Of a stretch of 64,000 nucleotides of DNA, positions 11,542 through 23,694 are shown piece after piece. Origin of the DNA: Nepenthes gracilis (lineage: Eukaryota > Streptophyta > Magnoliopsida > Caryophyllales > Nepenthaceae); contig BSYO01000008.1 of NCBI GenBank assembly GCA_033239525.1, positions 14,120,830-14,184,829 of the forward strand. The letters run 5' to 3'. Under the pieces are notes generated by a model, which did no database searches, had not been told where the DNA came from, and worked only from the letters and a program-made list of their open reading frames with translations. A program made the position numbers and the translations under genes. How positions within the stretch are numbered: position 1 is the first letter of the stretch; the number at the start of each line of letters is the position of its first letter.

Positions 11542-14098
11542 TGTAATATCCCGAATTTTTGTTCGAATTAATTTAATATTAATTATAATTTTGGACAAAT
11601 TGGACGTGATAAAATTTATTAAATATTGAAAAATCTTTGGAGGATATTTGTATCGCTGGGAGGGCGCCGGGTATGCCCGAAAATGTTGTCGTCCGAATAT
11701 TGATTTGGATTTTGGAAAATAAAAGAAAATTAAAATGGAATATATATATATATATATAATAATATTATTATATTATATATATATATATATATATATAAAG
11801 AAGGAGATAAGGATGGAAAGAAATAAAGAAAAAGAAAATAAAAGAGAAAAAGGGAGAAGGAAATTGGGGGAGAGAGAAAGAATTGGGTTGGGGTTTCGGT
11901 TCAAATGAGGAGGAGGAAGAAGAGAGGAGGAGGGAGGCTGCCGCGACGGCGGCGGCGTGCGGCAAGGGCGGCCCGGCGGTGGTTCGGCGACGGCCGTGGT
12001 GGTGGTGGCACAGGCCGCGAGAGAGTGAGATCGGCGGCGGCCGCCAGGAGGAGAAGGGAGAAGAGGAAGACGGCGACGGCGCTTGGCAGCGGCGACTAGA
12101 GGTGATGTTGGGGTGGTTGACGGCGGCTGGTGTTGGTCGCCACGGGTGGATGTAGCCGGGTGAGCGATTACAGCGTGTGGTGGCCGAAGCCAGAGAGAGA
12201 GAGCGGCCGCGCGAGGAGAGGAGACGACGGCCGCAAATCGATCGGGTGCCGGGCCGGGTGGTGCCGGGAGGCCGGTGACGGCTGCCAGACGAGCGGCGTG
12301 GGTGGTGGAGCCGCGGCCAGATCGGGACGGGCAGCGGGCTGTGCGCGGAGGTGAGAGAGAGGACGCTGCAGAGAGAGAAAGGCTCGATTGAGCACTTCGA
12401 GACATCCTTTCTTCAGACTGCAAAGCATGAGGCCTGCAAGTATCTCGTAAACCCTCTTGGTCTAATTTCAATTCCGATATATTTTGGATATCGTTTGATT
12501 TTTACTAACATGCATGTATTTTTATATGCCTCGAATTATTTATTCCGACATGCGTGTGTAATTCATTGGATGCGGGAGATTGTTGACCGGGTTTTATGAT
12601 TTCGAGAATTTGATATTTTTCTCGAAAGCCCGAATAATTTATTGACTCGATGTATATTTATAGATCTCTACCAAAATATACACGAAATTTGCATTGGCAG
12701 CATTTTCACATGCACGCCGTTGTGGTCACTAACATTTGATTTGGATTATTTCGATTCTCGGACGGGAGATTATTTGTTATTCGAAATCCTTTTCCGCCGC
12801 GGCAGAAAGGCTTTGAGTAGTGACCCTTCCCATTTGGATGATTTGATTTGACCTTATAATATATTCGGACGTCCTAATATATCTAACAAACTTCGAGGAA
12901 TGCACCCAAAGCCGCTGGGTGGCAAAACATAGTGAGCAACCTTACAAGACATGGATTTTGGCCTAAGGTTACGGGATTATGTGTAACCCTCCTCAAGTTA
13001 GTCTTTAAATAATGAGAACCCGCATTTGGTGCATAATTTGTATTTTTGCATCGATTGGAATCGACTTTGATTTGGATATGGATTTTTGACTCGATTTAAG
13101 ATTCGCCGATTTTGCCTATAATTGGGCATGGTATGTCTCGTATAACGATTTTGAATATATGTTTTGATCCGAACCTTGGAATATGCATCTCGCGCGCACA
13201 CTATCGATCGCTATCGGGATTCGCCCCCGCATCACAAGCCGATCGGGCATCGACTTGGACTTGACTCGGAATTGGATTTGGACTCGCATCCCATTATCGG
13301 ATTCGCCGGATCACAAGCTGATCGGGCATTGGATTTGGATTTGGATTTGGAATCGACTCGGATTTGGACTCCGATCGACATCGATTTTGGAATTGGTTCT
13401 GGATCACTGCTTTTGGTTATATATATATTTATATATATATACGTCCGACGAGGACTATTTTGAAAATTTGGACATTTGTTTGACTTGGACATTTGATTTG
13501 AGAGACTACCATTGATTTTGAAATTTGGATTTTGGATTTCGGTTGGATTCGCTTTTATCTGGCGATTTGGATTTATCTTAGAATTTGATCGATTTTTCAC
13601 CCATTTGACATTCCCTCCGATTTATTGACTTCTTTTGACTAAATATGATACTTCTTTGGGCATTAGGCTCATTTTTCCGTTTTGTCCCTTCGTGAGTAGA
13701 AGGTTCGGGACAGAGTACGTGCATGATCGGCCGATATTCGTCCGATTTGGTGAGTTGCTTTGTTATGGTTTATATTGTTAATCAATGTAATTGGATTATA
13801 AATGATATAGGCTTATTGTTATATGTTGGGAATAGTTGAATATTTGTTATGTTTGATTATGATGTTTGGGTCGTGGATTATTATCTCCTTACGACGATCG
13901 TGAGAGCAGGTCGTATTTATTTTGCTCCTGGACGATTTGTTCGAGGTCCCCGTGGAGGATTTTAATTTTGTTAAGTATATTTTGGTTTGTCACACCCGAA
14001 TTTTGGGACTTGGTATTATTGGTTTTAAAATTAATTGGGATTTTAGATTTTAGAAAATTATAATTAATTATTTAAAATCGCTTGTCGGGTTCGTGACA
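11542..14098 (+). repeat. Element C 5' LTR
   Basis: 2557 bp, TG...CA. Landmarks in order: TA-dinucleotide runs (about 11740-11797), GA-rich stretch (11800-11940), GC-rich segment with GCGGCG words (to about 12420), then AT-rich sequence with TTTGGATTTGGATTTGG words around 13330 and a second TA run at 13417-13441. Frames at 11773-12471 stay open on both strands only because of this composition. The same layout is seen in the 3' LTR and in the LTR of element E. Confidence 0.8.
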
Positions 14099-14112
14099 AG
14101 TGGTATTTGAGA
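14099..14112 (+). other. Primer-binding site of element C
   Basis: AGTGGTATTTGAG follows directly after the LTR end TCGTGACA. It resembles the common plant site complementary to initiator-methionine tRNA (TGGTATCAGAGC), with two mismatches. It confirms plus orientation. Confidence 0.75.
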
Positions 14113-17100
14113 AAAGTCGAAGGAGAGGTACTTTGGGTTATTTTGGATAAATAATCGGGCTGAATATTTGGGTATAATAAGTATTACTTTGGTTGATAAT
14201 AGAAAATTTGAGTCAGAAGATTTTGGTTTGAATCAAGGTCGAATCGTAGGAGTTGGGTTTGGATTGGAAATGATGATCATCTCGATGATGATGAGTAGCC
14301 TTTGCTAAGCATAATGTATGATTTGATATAGCAGATTAGAATTTTGTTTGGTTTTTTACAAATATGTAGAGATTTTGTTGGATTTTGCAATTTTGGGAAG
14401 AATAGTGGCTTGAAATTGGAGTTGGTCCGAAATCTCATGAGTGTAGAAGGAGAGTCAAGAAAGGAGTATGTGATAAAGTTAATCGACTAAATCTCGCGAG
14501 TAGAAGGAGATTTTTGATCGAGAGAGATTAGCGGTGAGCGGAGGAGATGAATGAAGATTCTTCAAGATTGGATGTCGCAGATAAAGATGAAGAAGTTCAA
14601 GTCAAATCAACTCGTTTATCCTTACTAGAAGACATGACGATGAAGTGCAAGTCCGAAGCGATGATGCCGATCGCGGTTGAAGTCTCAAGTCATTAATGGA
14701 GCAAGAGAAGACCGAAGATTGTCCATTCTACTCGCCGTGATCGTGTGGATAGTAAATCCATGCAAATCTTTCATCATAAAAATCAAGGACAAAGAGTTCA
14801 TGGTTCGATCTCTTAAAGCAATGCTCTAGAAGAGGTCAAGAATTTGAAAGATTTGTTGAAGCGTGATAGTAGATGAGGACTTCAAGATTCAACTGAAGTT
14901 GTTGGTGTCATTCGCACGCACTTTCACGAAGAGCCGGATCATATCCCCGTCGATCAAGTTAGAGTAGCTTTAAGAGAAAAGAAATCGTGAGCATTGAGCC
15001 AAGACTCAAGGGTGGATTTGTTCAACATTCGATGACAAGCTAAAAGAAATTCGTGGGAAGTAAAGTCTTCTTCAAGTTTGAGTTCGCAAGATCCTTCGCA
15101 GTTTAGCGAGAAGAAGTTCGCAAGACGGTTCGCGAGACGAGGTTGACGTAAATGAAGTCTCGCCTCAATGGCGTACCGCATAGGCCATTTGTCAAGGATC
15201 GTTTTAAATTTTTGGCATCCCGGTTTCAGATGTCCCGATAGAAGATGAATGGCTCTAGGCGAAGCATTTGTAGTTATGGCCCATGAAGATAGAGCCGGAT
15301 CCTCGCCGAGAAGACTATTTTGGCAAACCACATTTTGCATTTTGGGTTATGAATCCTCGAGTTCCAAGGAAGAGTCGGTAAGAAGGCTTAAAAGGTTGAA
15401 GCGCCGCAAGCGAATCATCTTGCTGAGAGATGGGAGGCGTTTATCCGCATAGGTCACGTCTCGGGGCTATTTCGTGACTTTGAAGATATGTTGATCATCG
15501 CAAGTTTGAAGATAAAGATTCAACTGTTTGCTCTTGGATCAAGATCAAGTTTGCGCCGGTTGTCACAGGCTTTTGATTTGGTAAGGCTATTTTCAAGGCT
15601 CCATATGGGGTAACCTTATCCGAGTCCAAGAGACAAAGAATTGTAGAATTTGTTTTGAGAAGGGTTTTGTTCGCCAAGTGTCTTCGCGTGGAATGCTTTA
15701 ATGTTCTCCTCGGCGAATGAAATTGGATCGATACATCTATGTTTGGATTATTTGGAAATCGATATGTATCATTTCATGGATCAAGATTTCATGGATCCAT
15801 TTGAAAAATTTGGGTTTTCTCTAAGATTGACCGTGCTCGATGTGTTCTTAATCGAGGTTTCAAGGGAGTATGTATAAGACAACTTTCGGAGTCAATGTGT
15901 GGCCATTATAAATTTTGATTGTGCTTTTGGGCTATCAAATATTTTAATGTCTTTGCGGATTTGGTCGATTGGACTTCTGATCGTGTTTGGATTAGTTTTG
16001 ATGGTCATCGTGTCACCGATCTTCTAATTTGTTTGAAGAATATTGAGAAATATGAGAATCTGATTGGAAAGTCTCACATGATTTTGAGAATGTGTTTTGG
16101 CGCATATGGTTCTTAATGTGACATTCGAGATTCAAGAAGACAGTAAATAGTGGCGAATTTGAAAAGACCATTCGAGGTCCAGGAGGTGGAGTTTCTTCGC
16201 TTTAGTTGATTGTGATGGGAGATTTGTTAAAGGTTTCTCGAGAATTTCAGTGTTGTGGCACCCTTGGAATAGAAGTGATTAGTATTCAATTAAAGTAATG
16301 CTTTGGAGAAAGTTTTCGGTAATTGAAGAATAGATTATCTTCGGTGTCGCTTCATTGATTCCTGACGATGGAGAAGAATTGGTAGTGCCAAGAATGCTTC
16401 GAGAAAGATTTAGATATGTTTGGATTTTGTATAGTCGCGCTAATCCAAGAAAAGTTCGGGATGAGCGCACCCTAAGGGTTTTGCGATGATGGTGTCACAA
16501 GAATGCCATCATAAGGAGCGAGCGAATGGATGTTTCTCTTGTCATCCGGGATTAGATTTCAAGGAACTTTTTACGGGAGAAGTTCTTATGAAGATCAAAG
16601 ATTTTCTTTTCTGACAAGTCATCCAAAGTCCTCGAATGCGACACCGCTTGGAGGATTTTTTGTGTGAAGTGCTATGTCGAAGATACCAATGGGAAGACTT
16701 GTCCTTTAAGAATTTCCTCTTTCACGCTAGGATTGGATTCTAAACAAAATTTTTATCCTGAAAGAATCTTTGAGAAGACGTAATGAAGCCCTTTTGGATG
16801 AGCTACATTAAAGTGAGAAAGCGATCGAAGAGGCAATGTCGGGCATTCCCGCACAAAGTATTTTCTCTATTACACGTTCTAGAGAAGCATGTTTGCAAGA
16901 ATTCTCTCATTAGAGTCTCGGTTAATTGATGAAAGCTCGTCGATTCAATAGGAGCTAAAGAGCAAATGAGGTCATCTCGTAATTGTGATTGAGTTTGGAT
17001 TTGTCTTCGATGGGAACGTCGAAGATTTTTTCACCTTGCAGAGTGGAGAGAGATTTTTGATGGCAGTTGATCACGTGTCATGGTTTGTGTGCAAAATATA

Positions 17101-17888
17101 AGGCGTGAGGTTGGCCTGTGGGTAGGGTATATCCGCGTTTCAAAGATGAAGCCAAGAAGTCTCGAGATTTGTATTTGATCCGCCTTGATGGCTAGAAGAT
17201 TGGTAGCAATTTGGAGGATGATGGATGAGTCGATGGAATCACTTCTTTTCGACGAGTGTGATGTCGTTCCGAGATTCGCTATCGCATATATCTAGATGAG
17301 AAGATTGTAAAATATTCTAATTCGCCTTCCGATTTTGATCGAGGCGATAATCAATCGCAGTAGCATGAAATGTGTAGACTTTCGCTTTTGTCACAAGATA
17401 TGATTTGCCAAAGAGAAGATCTGATTACATCGATTGAAGTTCGATGTGGATGGTCGATGTTCGATGGTCGAGCGGGAAGTTACATTGAAGAGAAGAATTT
17501 TGATTTGGAGGTCGTCGGATTATTCAAGATAAGATTCATCAAATCTTCCAAGTGTTCTAGATTAGAGAGGCGGTCTCGCATATCGACATCGACCTTATCT
17601 CTGAATTTGATCTTTGGATACGATTTGTCATATGTGATTTTAAATAGAACGATCATTCGAATGTGTTTGGATTGGAATCGCCATCCATCGACGAGAATTT
17701 GTGTTGAGCCAAAAACAATTCGAATTTTGGAATGGGGCTGATCCACTATTGAGATCGATTTGGATTAATCACTCAATCGGTGATTTGAACGATTCGGTAA
17801 GAAAGAAATATGACGTTTACATCGTTAACATCTTCATTATACGATATTTGCGTTGAGATTGACCGTAAATTTGATAACAAATTTTTGT
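14113..17888 (+). other. Element C interior without recognisable gag-pol
   Basis: About 3.8 kb of AAG/GAT-rich sequence. I searched for gypsy landmarks (zinc knuckle, protease D-S/T-G, RT YxDD, integrase HHCC, chromodomain-side PFEIL motif) and found none. Short frames at 15249-15452, 15919-16116 and 17370-17741 have no recognisable domain. Either the coding region is decayed beyond recognition by indels or the element never had one. Confidence 0.55.
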
Positions 17889-17900
17889 AAGGAGGAGAAA
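17870..17900 (+). other. Pol-end / polypurine tract of element C
   Basis: AAATTTGATAACAAATTTTTGTAAGGAGGAGAAA spans this place in two halves; the last 12 bases AAGGAGGAGAAA are the polypurine tract. The same signature, on the other strand, precedes the LTR of element E near 62966-62995, so the two elements are close relatives. Confidence 0.65.
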
Positions 17901-18099
17901 TCTCTGATTAATTTAATATTAATTATAATTTTAATAAATCGGGGAGATAAAAATTTATTAAATATTCAAAAAGGGGATATTAGATTTTCACATGACCATG
18001 GGTATTTCCCAAATTTGCTAGAAATCCGAATATTGATTTAATTTCAAAAATAAAAGAAAATTAAAATTAATATATATAATATATATATAATAATATTAT

Positions 18100-18142
<43 letters not shown>

Positions 18143-20375
18143 GGAGATAAGGATGGAAAGAAATAAAGAAAAAGAAAATAAAAGAGAAAAAGGGAGAAGG
18201 AAATTGGGGAGAGAGAAAGAATTGGGTTGGGGTTTCTGGTTCGCAGCGGAGGAGGAAGAAGAGAGGAGGAGGGAGGCTGCCGGCGACGGCGGCGTGCGGC
18301 AAGGGCGGCCCAGTGCCGGTGGTGGTCGGCGACGGCCGTGGTGGTGGTGGCTTGCAGCAGAAGCTGCGAGAGAGAGTGAGATCGGCGGCGAAGCCGCAGG
18401 AGGAGAAGGGAGAAGAGGAAGACGGCGACGGCGTTTGCAGCGGCGACTGGAGGTGATGTTGCGGTGGTTGACGGCGGCTGGTGTTGGCTCGCCGGTGACT
18501 GTGACAGCCGTGGGTGAGCGGCGGTGCGTGGTGGCCGAAGCTGCGAGAGAGAGAGCGGCTGCGCGAGGAGAGAGGAGACGACGGCCGCAAATCGACGCCG
18601 GTGCTGGCTGGGTGGTGCCGGGGAGGCCGGTGACGGCTAGACGAGCGGCGCGGTGGTGGAGCCGCGGCAGCAGATCGGCCGGCAGTGGGCTGTGCGCGGA
18701 GGTGAGAGAGAGGACGCGCGCAGTAGAGAGAAAGGCTCGATTGGAGCACTTCGAGACATCCTTTCTTCTCGTATCTGCAAAGATGGCGCCTAAAGGCAAA
18801 GTATCGTAAAACCCCTTGGCCTAATTTCCACCGATATATTTTTTGACATCGTCGGGATTTTTACTAAATTGTATTTTTATACGCCTCCGAATTATTTATT
18901 CTGATACGCGCGTAATTCATATTCGGAGCATTATTTCTGAGGTTTTATGAACTTTAGGGTGATATTTTTCGAGCGAATAATTTCTCCCGATGTATATTTA
19001 TATCACGCATTATGAATCTAAAATATACACCTTTGACGTCACAAGATTTTCACGAGTCATGGCCACTACATTTGATTTGGATTATTTGATTTCGCTTGGC
19101 TGGCCGACGAGATTATTTTATGTTTGGAATCCCTACAGAATGTGGCCCGACTTCTTCCCATTCGACGATTCGATTCGACCTTTATAATATATTCTGACGT
19201 CCTAATATATCTAACAAATCATGAACGCACTCAAAGCTCACGGAGCAAAACATAAAGAAGAACCTTATCTAAGCCTGCATACGCAACGGACTCAATGGAC
19301 ATGCAGAACCCTTCCTCGAAGCATTTTTAAATAACGGTAACCCAGATTTGGTGCATTATTTGTATTTTTGCATCGATCCCGACTTCGATTCGGATACGAT
19401 TTTGACTCGATTTAAGATTCGCCGATTTTACCTATAATCGAGCATGGGGATGCCCTGCATAAACGATTTTGAATATATGTTTTGATCCGAACCTTTGGAA
19501 TATCTCCTCGCGGTCGCTATTTGATTAGACACTATTGGATCATCCCATTTGATTTTCGCCTCGCATCACAATGTTCGACGGCATTGACTCGACTGACTTG
19601 GGACTGGATTTGGACTCAAAGATCCCATTATCGGATTTCGCATCACAAGCCGATCGGGCATTGGATTTGGAGATTGGAATCGATTTGATTTAGACTCCGA
19701 ATGGACATCGATTTGGAATTGGTCTTGGATCACTTCTATTTTGGTTATATATATATTTATATATATATATACGTCCCAAACTATTTTAAAAAGACATTTG
19801 TTTGAATTGGACATTTGATTTGAGTACGAGACTACCATCGATTTTGAAATTTGGATTTTGGATTTTGGTTGGATTCGCTTTTTCTATGATTGGATTTATC
19901 TTGGAATTTGATTGAATTTTTCACCCATTCGACATTCCTCCGATTTATTGACTTCTTTGACTAAATATGATACTAGACAGCCATTTTTCTGTTTTCATTC
20001 CTTCAGTAAAGAAGGTTCTTCACAAAGACAGAAGCAATTGTATGATCGGGCCGATATTCGTCCGATTTGGTGAGTTCTTTGGGCCATATGGTTTATATTG
20101 TTAATCATGTAATTGGATTAATCGCTTGACATGGGCTTATTGTTATACGTTAATAAATATTTAAATATTTTGACATGATGTTTGGTTTGATTATTATATT
20201 TTCTCTTGATCGTAGATGATGTCAGTATTTATTTTGCTTTACTCATTGCTCACGAGGCCACTGTGATTTTAATTTTGTTAAGATATTTTTTTATTACACC
20301 CAATTTTTGATTTTTGTATTATTGGTTTTAAAATTAATGGATTTTAGATTTTAAAATTATAATTAATTATTTAAA
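17901..20375 (+). repeat. Element C 3' LTR, truncated at both ends
   Basis: This is collinear with 11542-14098 but has many short deletions and substitutions. The first bases (TGTAATATCCCG) are lost, and the last ~20 bases including TTCGTGACA are missing after 20370. The GA-rich, GC-rich and TA-run landmarks are all present. The difference between the two LTRs is unusually indel-heavy. Confidence 0.75.
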
Positions 20376-20400
20376 TGATATATATTGAGAAGACAATTAG
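20371..20400 (+). repeat. Right copy of the flank repeat of element C
   Basis: Matches 11511-11541 with a single-base length difference in an A run. It begins exactly where the 3' LTR loses similarity to the 5' LTR, at a shared TTTAAA word. That suggests a microhomology join. Confidence 0.85.
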
Positions 20401-21249
20401 CTCATAATAAATTGGATAAGGAAAGACTAGTTTACATTTATAGCAAGAGCTTTTAGTTTTGTAGTTAAGTTTGTCATTTCTAAATTGTGCTCATGCATCC
20501 TATAACTTCCATCAAACTTCACGGTGGTAACCTGAGCTATCAATATCCCTATAAGATATTTATTAGCAAAATGGAAATATTATGTGATATTTTTTTTATA
20601 AATCCCTAGCTTTATCACTTTTAAAAAATATTGACTTAATATTGTTTGCTATACTCATTCACATAAATATAGTGCTCAATCTATTCAATATTTCCTCCAC
20701 ACCCCTTGAATTAGTAATAGAAATAGGTTTGTTAATTAGGAGTGCCAAATCAAGATTTTGAATACTAAGGTGAAAATGGACTTGTCAAAATCATTCTGAT
20801 AAATTAGTTTTATTAAATATCAAGACAGATAAAGTGAGGAAATGAAGTGAAACAATAATAGATGCTGCAATAATAAGATAGGTGATGTAAACTAATGCTT
20901 TAAATAAACAAACACATAGAGGAATATGAATTTAAAATATGTTATTATAATCTACTTTTGGGTGAAATCGCAACATACTACTAAATCATTATGGTGAATC
21001 CCTTTCACTAGGAAGAATTAATAATATAAATTAAAATTTTAAATAAGTTTATTACCTTTATGTTAAAAACGTTATTTAACTAAAGGTCATTCATTAATCA
21101 TCTAAGTTTCACTCCCATAGAAGTGGTTGTATCTTTGGGCTAACTATAATATTTTATTATTGATCAACTGTAACATATAATACTACTAAATTATTGACTT
21201 AATGTATGGTTACCAAAAACAATATTTAGATCCATAAATACCGAAATGG
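20401..21249. other. AT-rich DNA, nothing recognised
   Basis: No open frame, domain, LTR end or tandem array was recognised on either strand. Confidence 0.5.
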
Positions 21250-22004
21250 GATGAATGGAGATATGTTCACTGAATTACAAAATAAAAATTCATAACTTCA
21301 ATAAACGTAAAAAAAGTACTAAATTATCATTATTAATATGTATATAACACAAAGAAAAAACAAAAATTGAGAGAACACGGTATTTAGTAATAAAAGAAAA
21401 CTCATGTATAACTCATTAGTCAAAAAAACCCTCCACACTCTAAATCACCAACTAAAAATCTAGTTTAGAGAATAGTCAACTTACCAACCGACGAATAAAC
21501 ATGTTAAACCTTCTAGTCGACTAACCCATGATACGTGATGTCAACTAATTTTTTTTGCAACCGACAACGACCTTCGATGCAGGTGATCCTGCGGGCGATC
21601 ATGCATACTAATCACAGGATCACATATGCCATCTAAGACCCATACACGATATCCATAAAATATGTAAAGGAAGCCAATCTATTAACCTGTCAAATCATTT
21701 ATATTCATCCCCATAAAACTCATTTATACATACATGGTCATAAAGGTTTAATTACAACAATTTATATATTTTAGCTGAATTATCACAATAAGATCGCTTC
21801 TTCCGGGTAACTCAAAAGGTGCTTCCAAGTCCTTAGAATCATTCGGACAGAGCTCTAGTCACTCCCTCTCGTCCGGCACAAATTCTATAGTTTCATCTGG
21901 AGGGGGAAAAATAGAAAACAGTGAGCCAAAACTCAACAAGGTACATACAAATCTTCCGTAAAGCATTTATGCTGTAAGGCGGATATAGATACATATATAA
22001 CATA

Positions 22005-22350
22005 AATATTATAAAACAACAGTTAACCGGACAAATACATATGCAATAATAATAAAACAACAATTGACCAGACAGATACATAAATAGTATGAATTTTATA
22101 AAATAACAGCTGACCGGACAGATATATACGCAGTAAGAGTAAAAACAATAGTTGACCGGACAGGTATATAAACATCATGGATTTTATAAAACAACAGTTG
22201 ATTGGACAGATATATGCAGCAAGAGTAAAACAATAGTTGACCAAACAGATACATATGCAGCAAGAGTAAAATAACAGTTGACCAGGACAGGTACATAAAC
22301 AGCATGGATTTTATAAAATAACATTTGACTAAACAATACATGTAACATAG
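22005..22350. repeat. Minisatellite with alternating 41/47-bp units in LTR H
   Basis: Eight units carry a GTTGACC-like word at 22022, 22062, 22109, 22151, 22198, 22235, 22277 and 22324. The spacing alternates between about 41 and 47, giving a higher-order period of about 89 bp. Long frames on the minus strand here (22023-22372) are periodic artefacts of the array. Confidence 0.8.
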
Positions 22351-22517
22351 TCAGGAAGGCTGAGGCAATCAAATTCTAAAAATCGGAACAGAAAACAGAG
22401 TCGGTCATATTATAGAAATTTTTCTTCTCTTTTATTTTTATCGGTAAAGGACGTCACTAGTAGAGGGAGCAATAATCGAGGATAGATTGTACACATCTCC
22501 TCATAATTACGGCAATA

Positions 22518-22626
22518 CCTCCTTATACAAAGCCCCGAAGATGGGTCTCATTTCCTCCTTGTACAAAGCCCAGATAACAACTCTCACTTTCCTCCTTGTA
22601 CAAAGCCCCAATGACGACTTCCTTTC
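22518..22626. repeat. 36-37 bp tandem repeat, three copies
   Basis: Three units beginning CCTCCTTRTACAAAGCCC start at 22518, 22554 and 22591 inside LTR H. Confidence 0.8.
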
Positions 22627-23622
22627 GTTATCCCAAATTGTCACCATAATATTTTAAGGCATGTCGGAGAACTTTATCTCCCAATGCTAAGGTCTGTTTC
22701 TTAAAAGTCGGTTCACTTTTTCTTACTCCGATCAAGTAAAAAGACTTTTAGTTGACATGAAGCCAGTTTTCAATCCATAAAACTTATTCCGGTCAATTAT
22801 GATTCAAAGTTGGTTTACTTTTCCAATCTTATGCAATCCAAGTTCATAAGTTGAGCAGAAAACGGAATGCAGTAAGTATGAATTAGCCATAAAATTAAAA
22901 TTATATTTTCAGTCCGATCGTGAACAAGTATGACGTCAGAGATGCAGTTTATCAAGTAGTATTTATAATGGCAAATCTAATATACTATATGCTGAAACTT
23001 TTCAATCTGAAGAGAACACTTGCAAATTTTCTTAAAGTCGGGACGTGAAAACAAGAGTAAGGTCTGAGTTTAAAATGGAAAAGTACACTTGTATTAGGCC
23101 ATTATTACAATTTAAGCTTGAAAACGGGGTACACTTGCCTGACTGTTGACCTCCCACTCCAAGTAATCTTGAAGCTTTTCTCCTTCTTCACTTCTTATCC
23201 TCCTTTCTTGCTAGGAATTTTCACACCGGCCTCTCATCTAGAGCTCAATATATAAAGATGAGAGATTAGGTGGAGTAAGCGGGGTAGGTCACCTACTTAG
23301 TACTTCCCTTCAAGGTTAGGTGAGAGTGAGTCGGGTAAGTTACCTACTTGGTACTTTCATCTAGAAGGTCAACGGGATAGTTTACTTACTCTAATTAGAT
23401 TGGGATTTAGTTGGAATCTAACGACAAAGTTAGCCCTTATCTTTTAAATTAGTAGTCAATTCTAGTCGGTCAACATTTTCTTTAAAGTCGGTAAACTTTT
23501 CTATTGGTCAACTTTTTGAGTTAACGCTTCTTACTCTAATCCGACCAACTTTTCCTATGTTTCTTTTTCTTATTCAAGGTTGGTCGATATTAAAAACCGG
23601 TCAACCTTTCGGTTGACTTTCC

Positions 23623-23694
23623 GGTCAACGTCTTGACATTGGTCAACGTCTTGACGCCGGTCAACACCTTGACGTTGGTCAACGTCTTGATTGC
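23623..23694. repeat. 18-bp tandem repeat, four copies
   Basis: GGTCAACGTCTTGACATT-like units start at 23623, 23641, 23659 and 23677 inside LTR H. Single GGTCAAC words are scattered to the left as well. Confidence 0.8.

Larger units (their letters stand above)
11542..20375 (+). mobile_element. Element C: Ty3/gypsy-type LTR element with non-coding interior
   Basis: Two related LTRs of about 2.5 kb in direct orientation enclose about 3.8 kb. The 5' LTR starts TGTAATATCCCGAA and ends TTCGTGACA. A primer site resembling the initiator-Met tRNA type (TGGTATTTGAG) follows 2 bases later. Before the 3' LTR lies TTTTTGTAAGGAGGAGAAA, which resembles the pol-end plus polypurine-tract signature of chromovirus (Tekay/Del-like) elements. 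The interior has no convincing gag or pol. It may be a large non-autonomous derivative or a very decayed element. The right end of the 3' LTR is missing. Confidence 0.75.

Noticed and set aside
11773..12471. Minus-strand frame of 232 codons (and plus-strand frames opposite) in the element C LTR, with twins at 18099-18809
   Set aside because: Present in both LTRs, Pro/Ser/Arg-rich low complexity driven by GA- and GCG-rich composition, open on both strands, no domain.
22023..22372. Three minus-strand frames with repeated QLLFY/YLSG-like words
   Set aside because: Periodic translation of the 41/47-bp minisatellite, not a repeat protein.
22005..22626. CRISPR-like array
   Set aside because: Contiguous tandem minisatellites without unique spacers, in a plant LTR.
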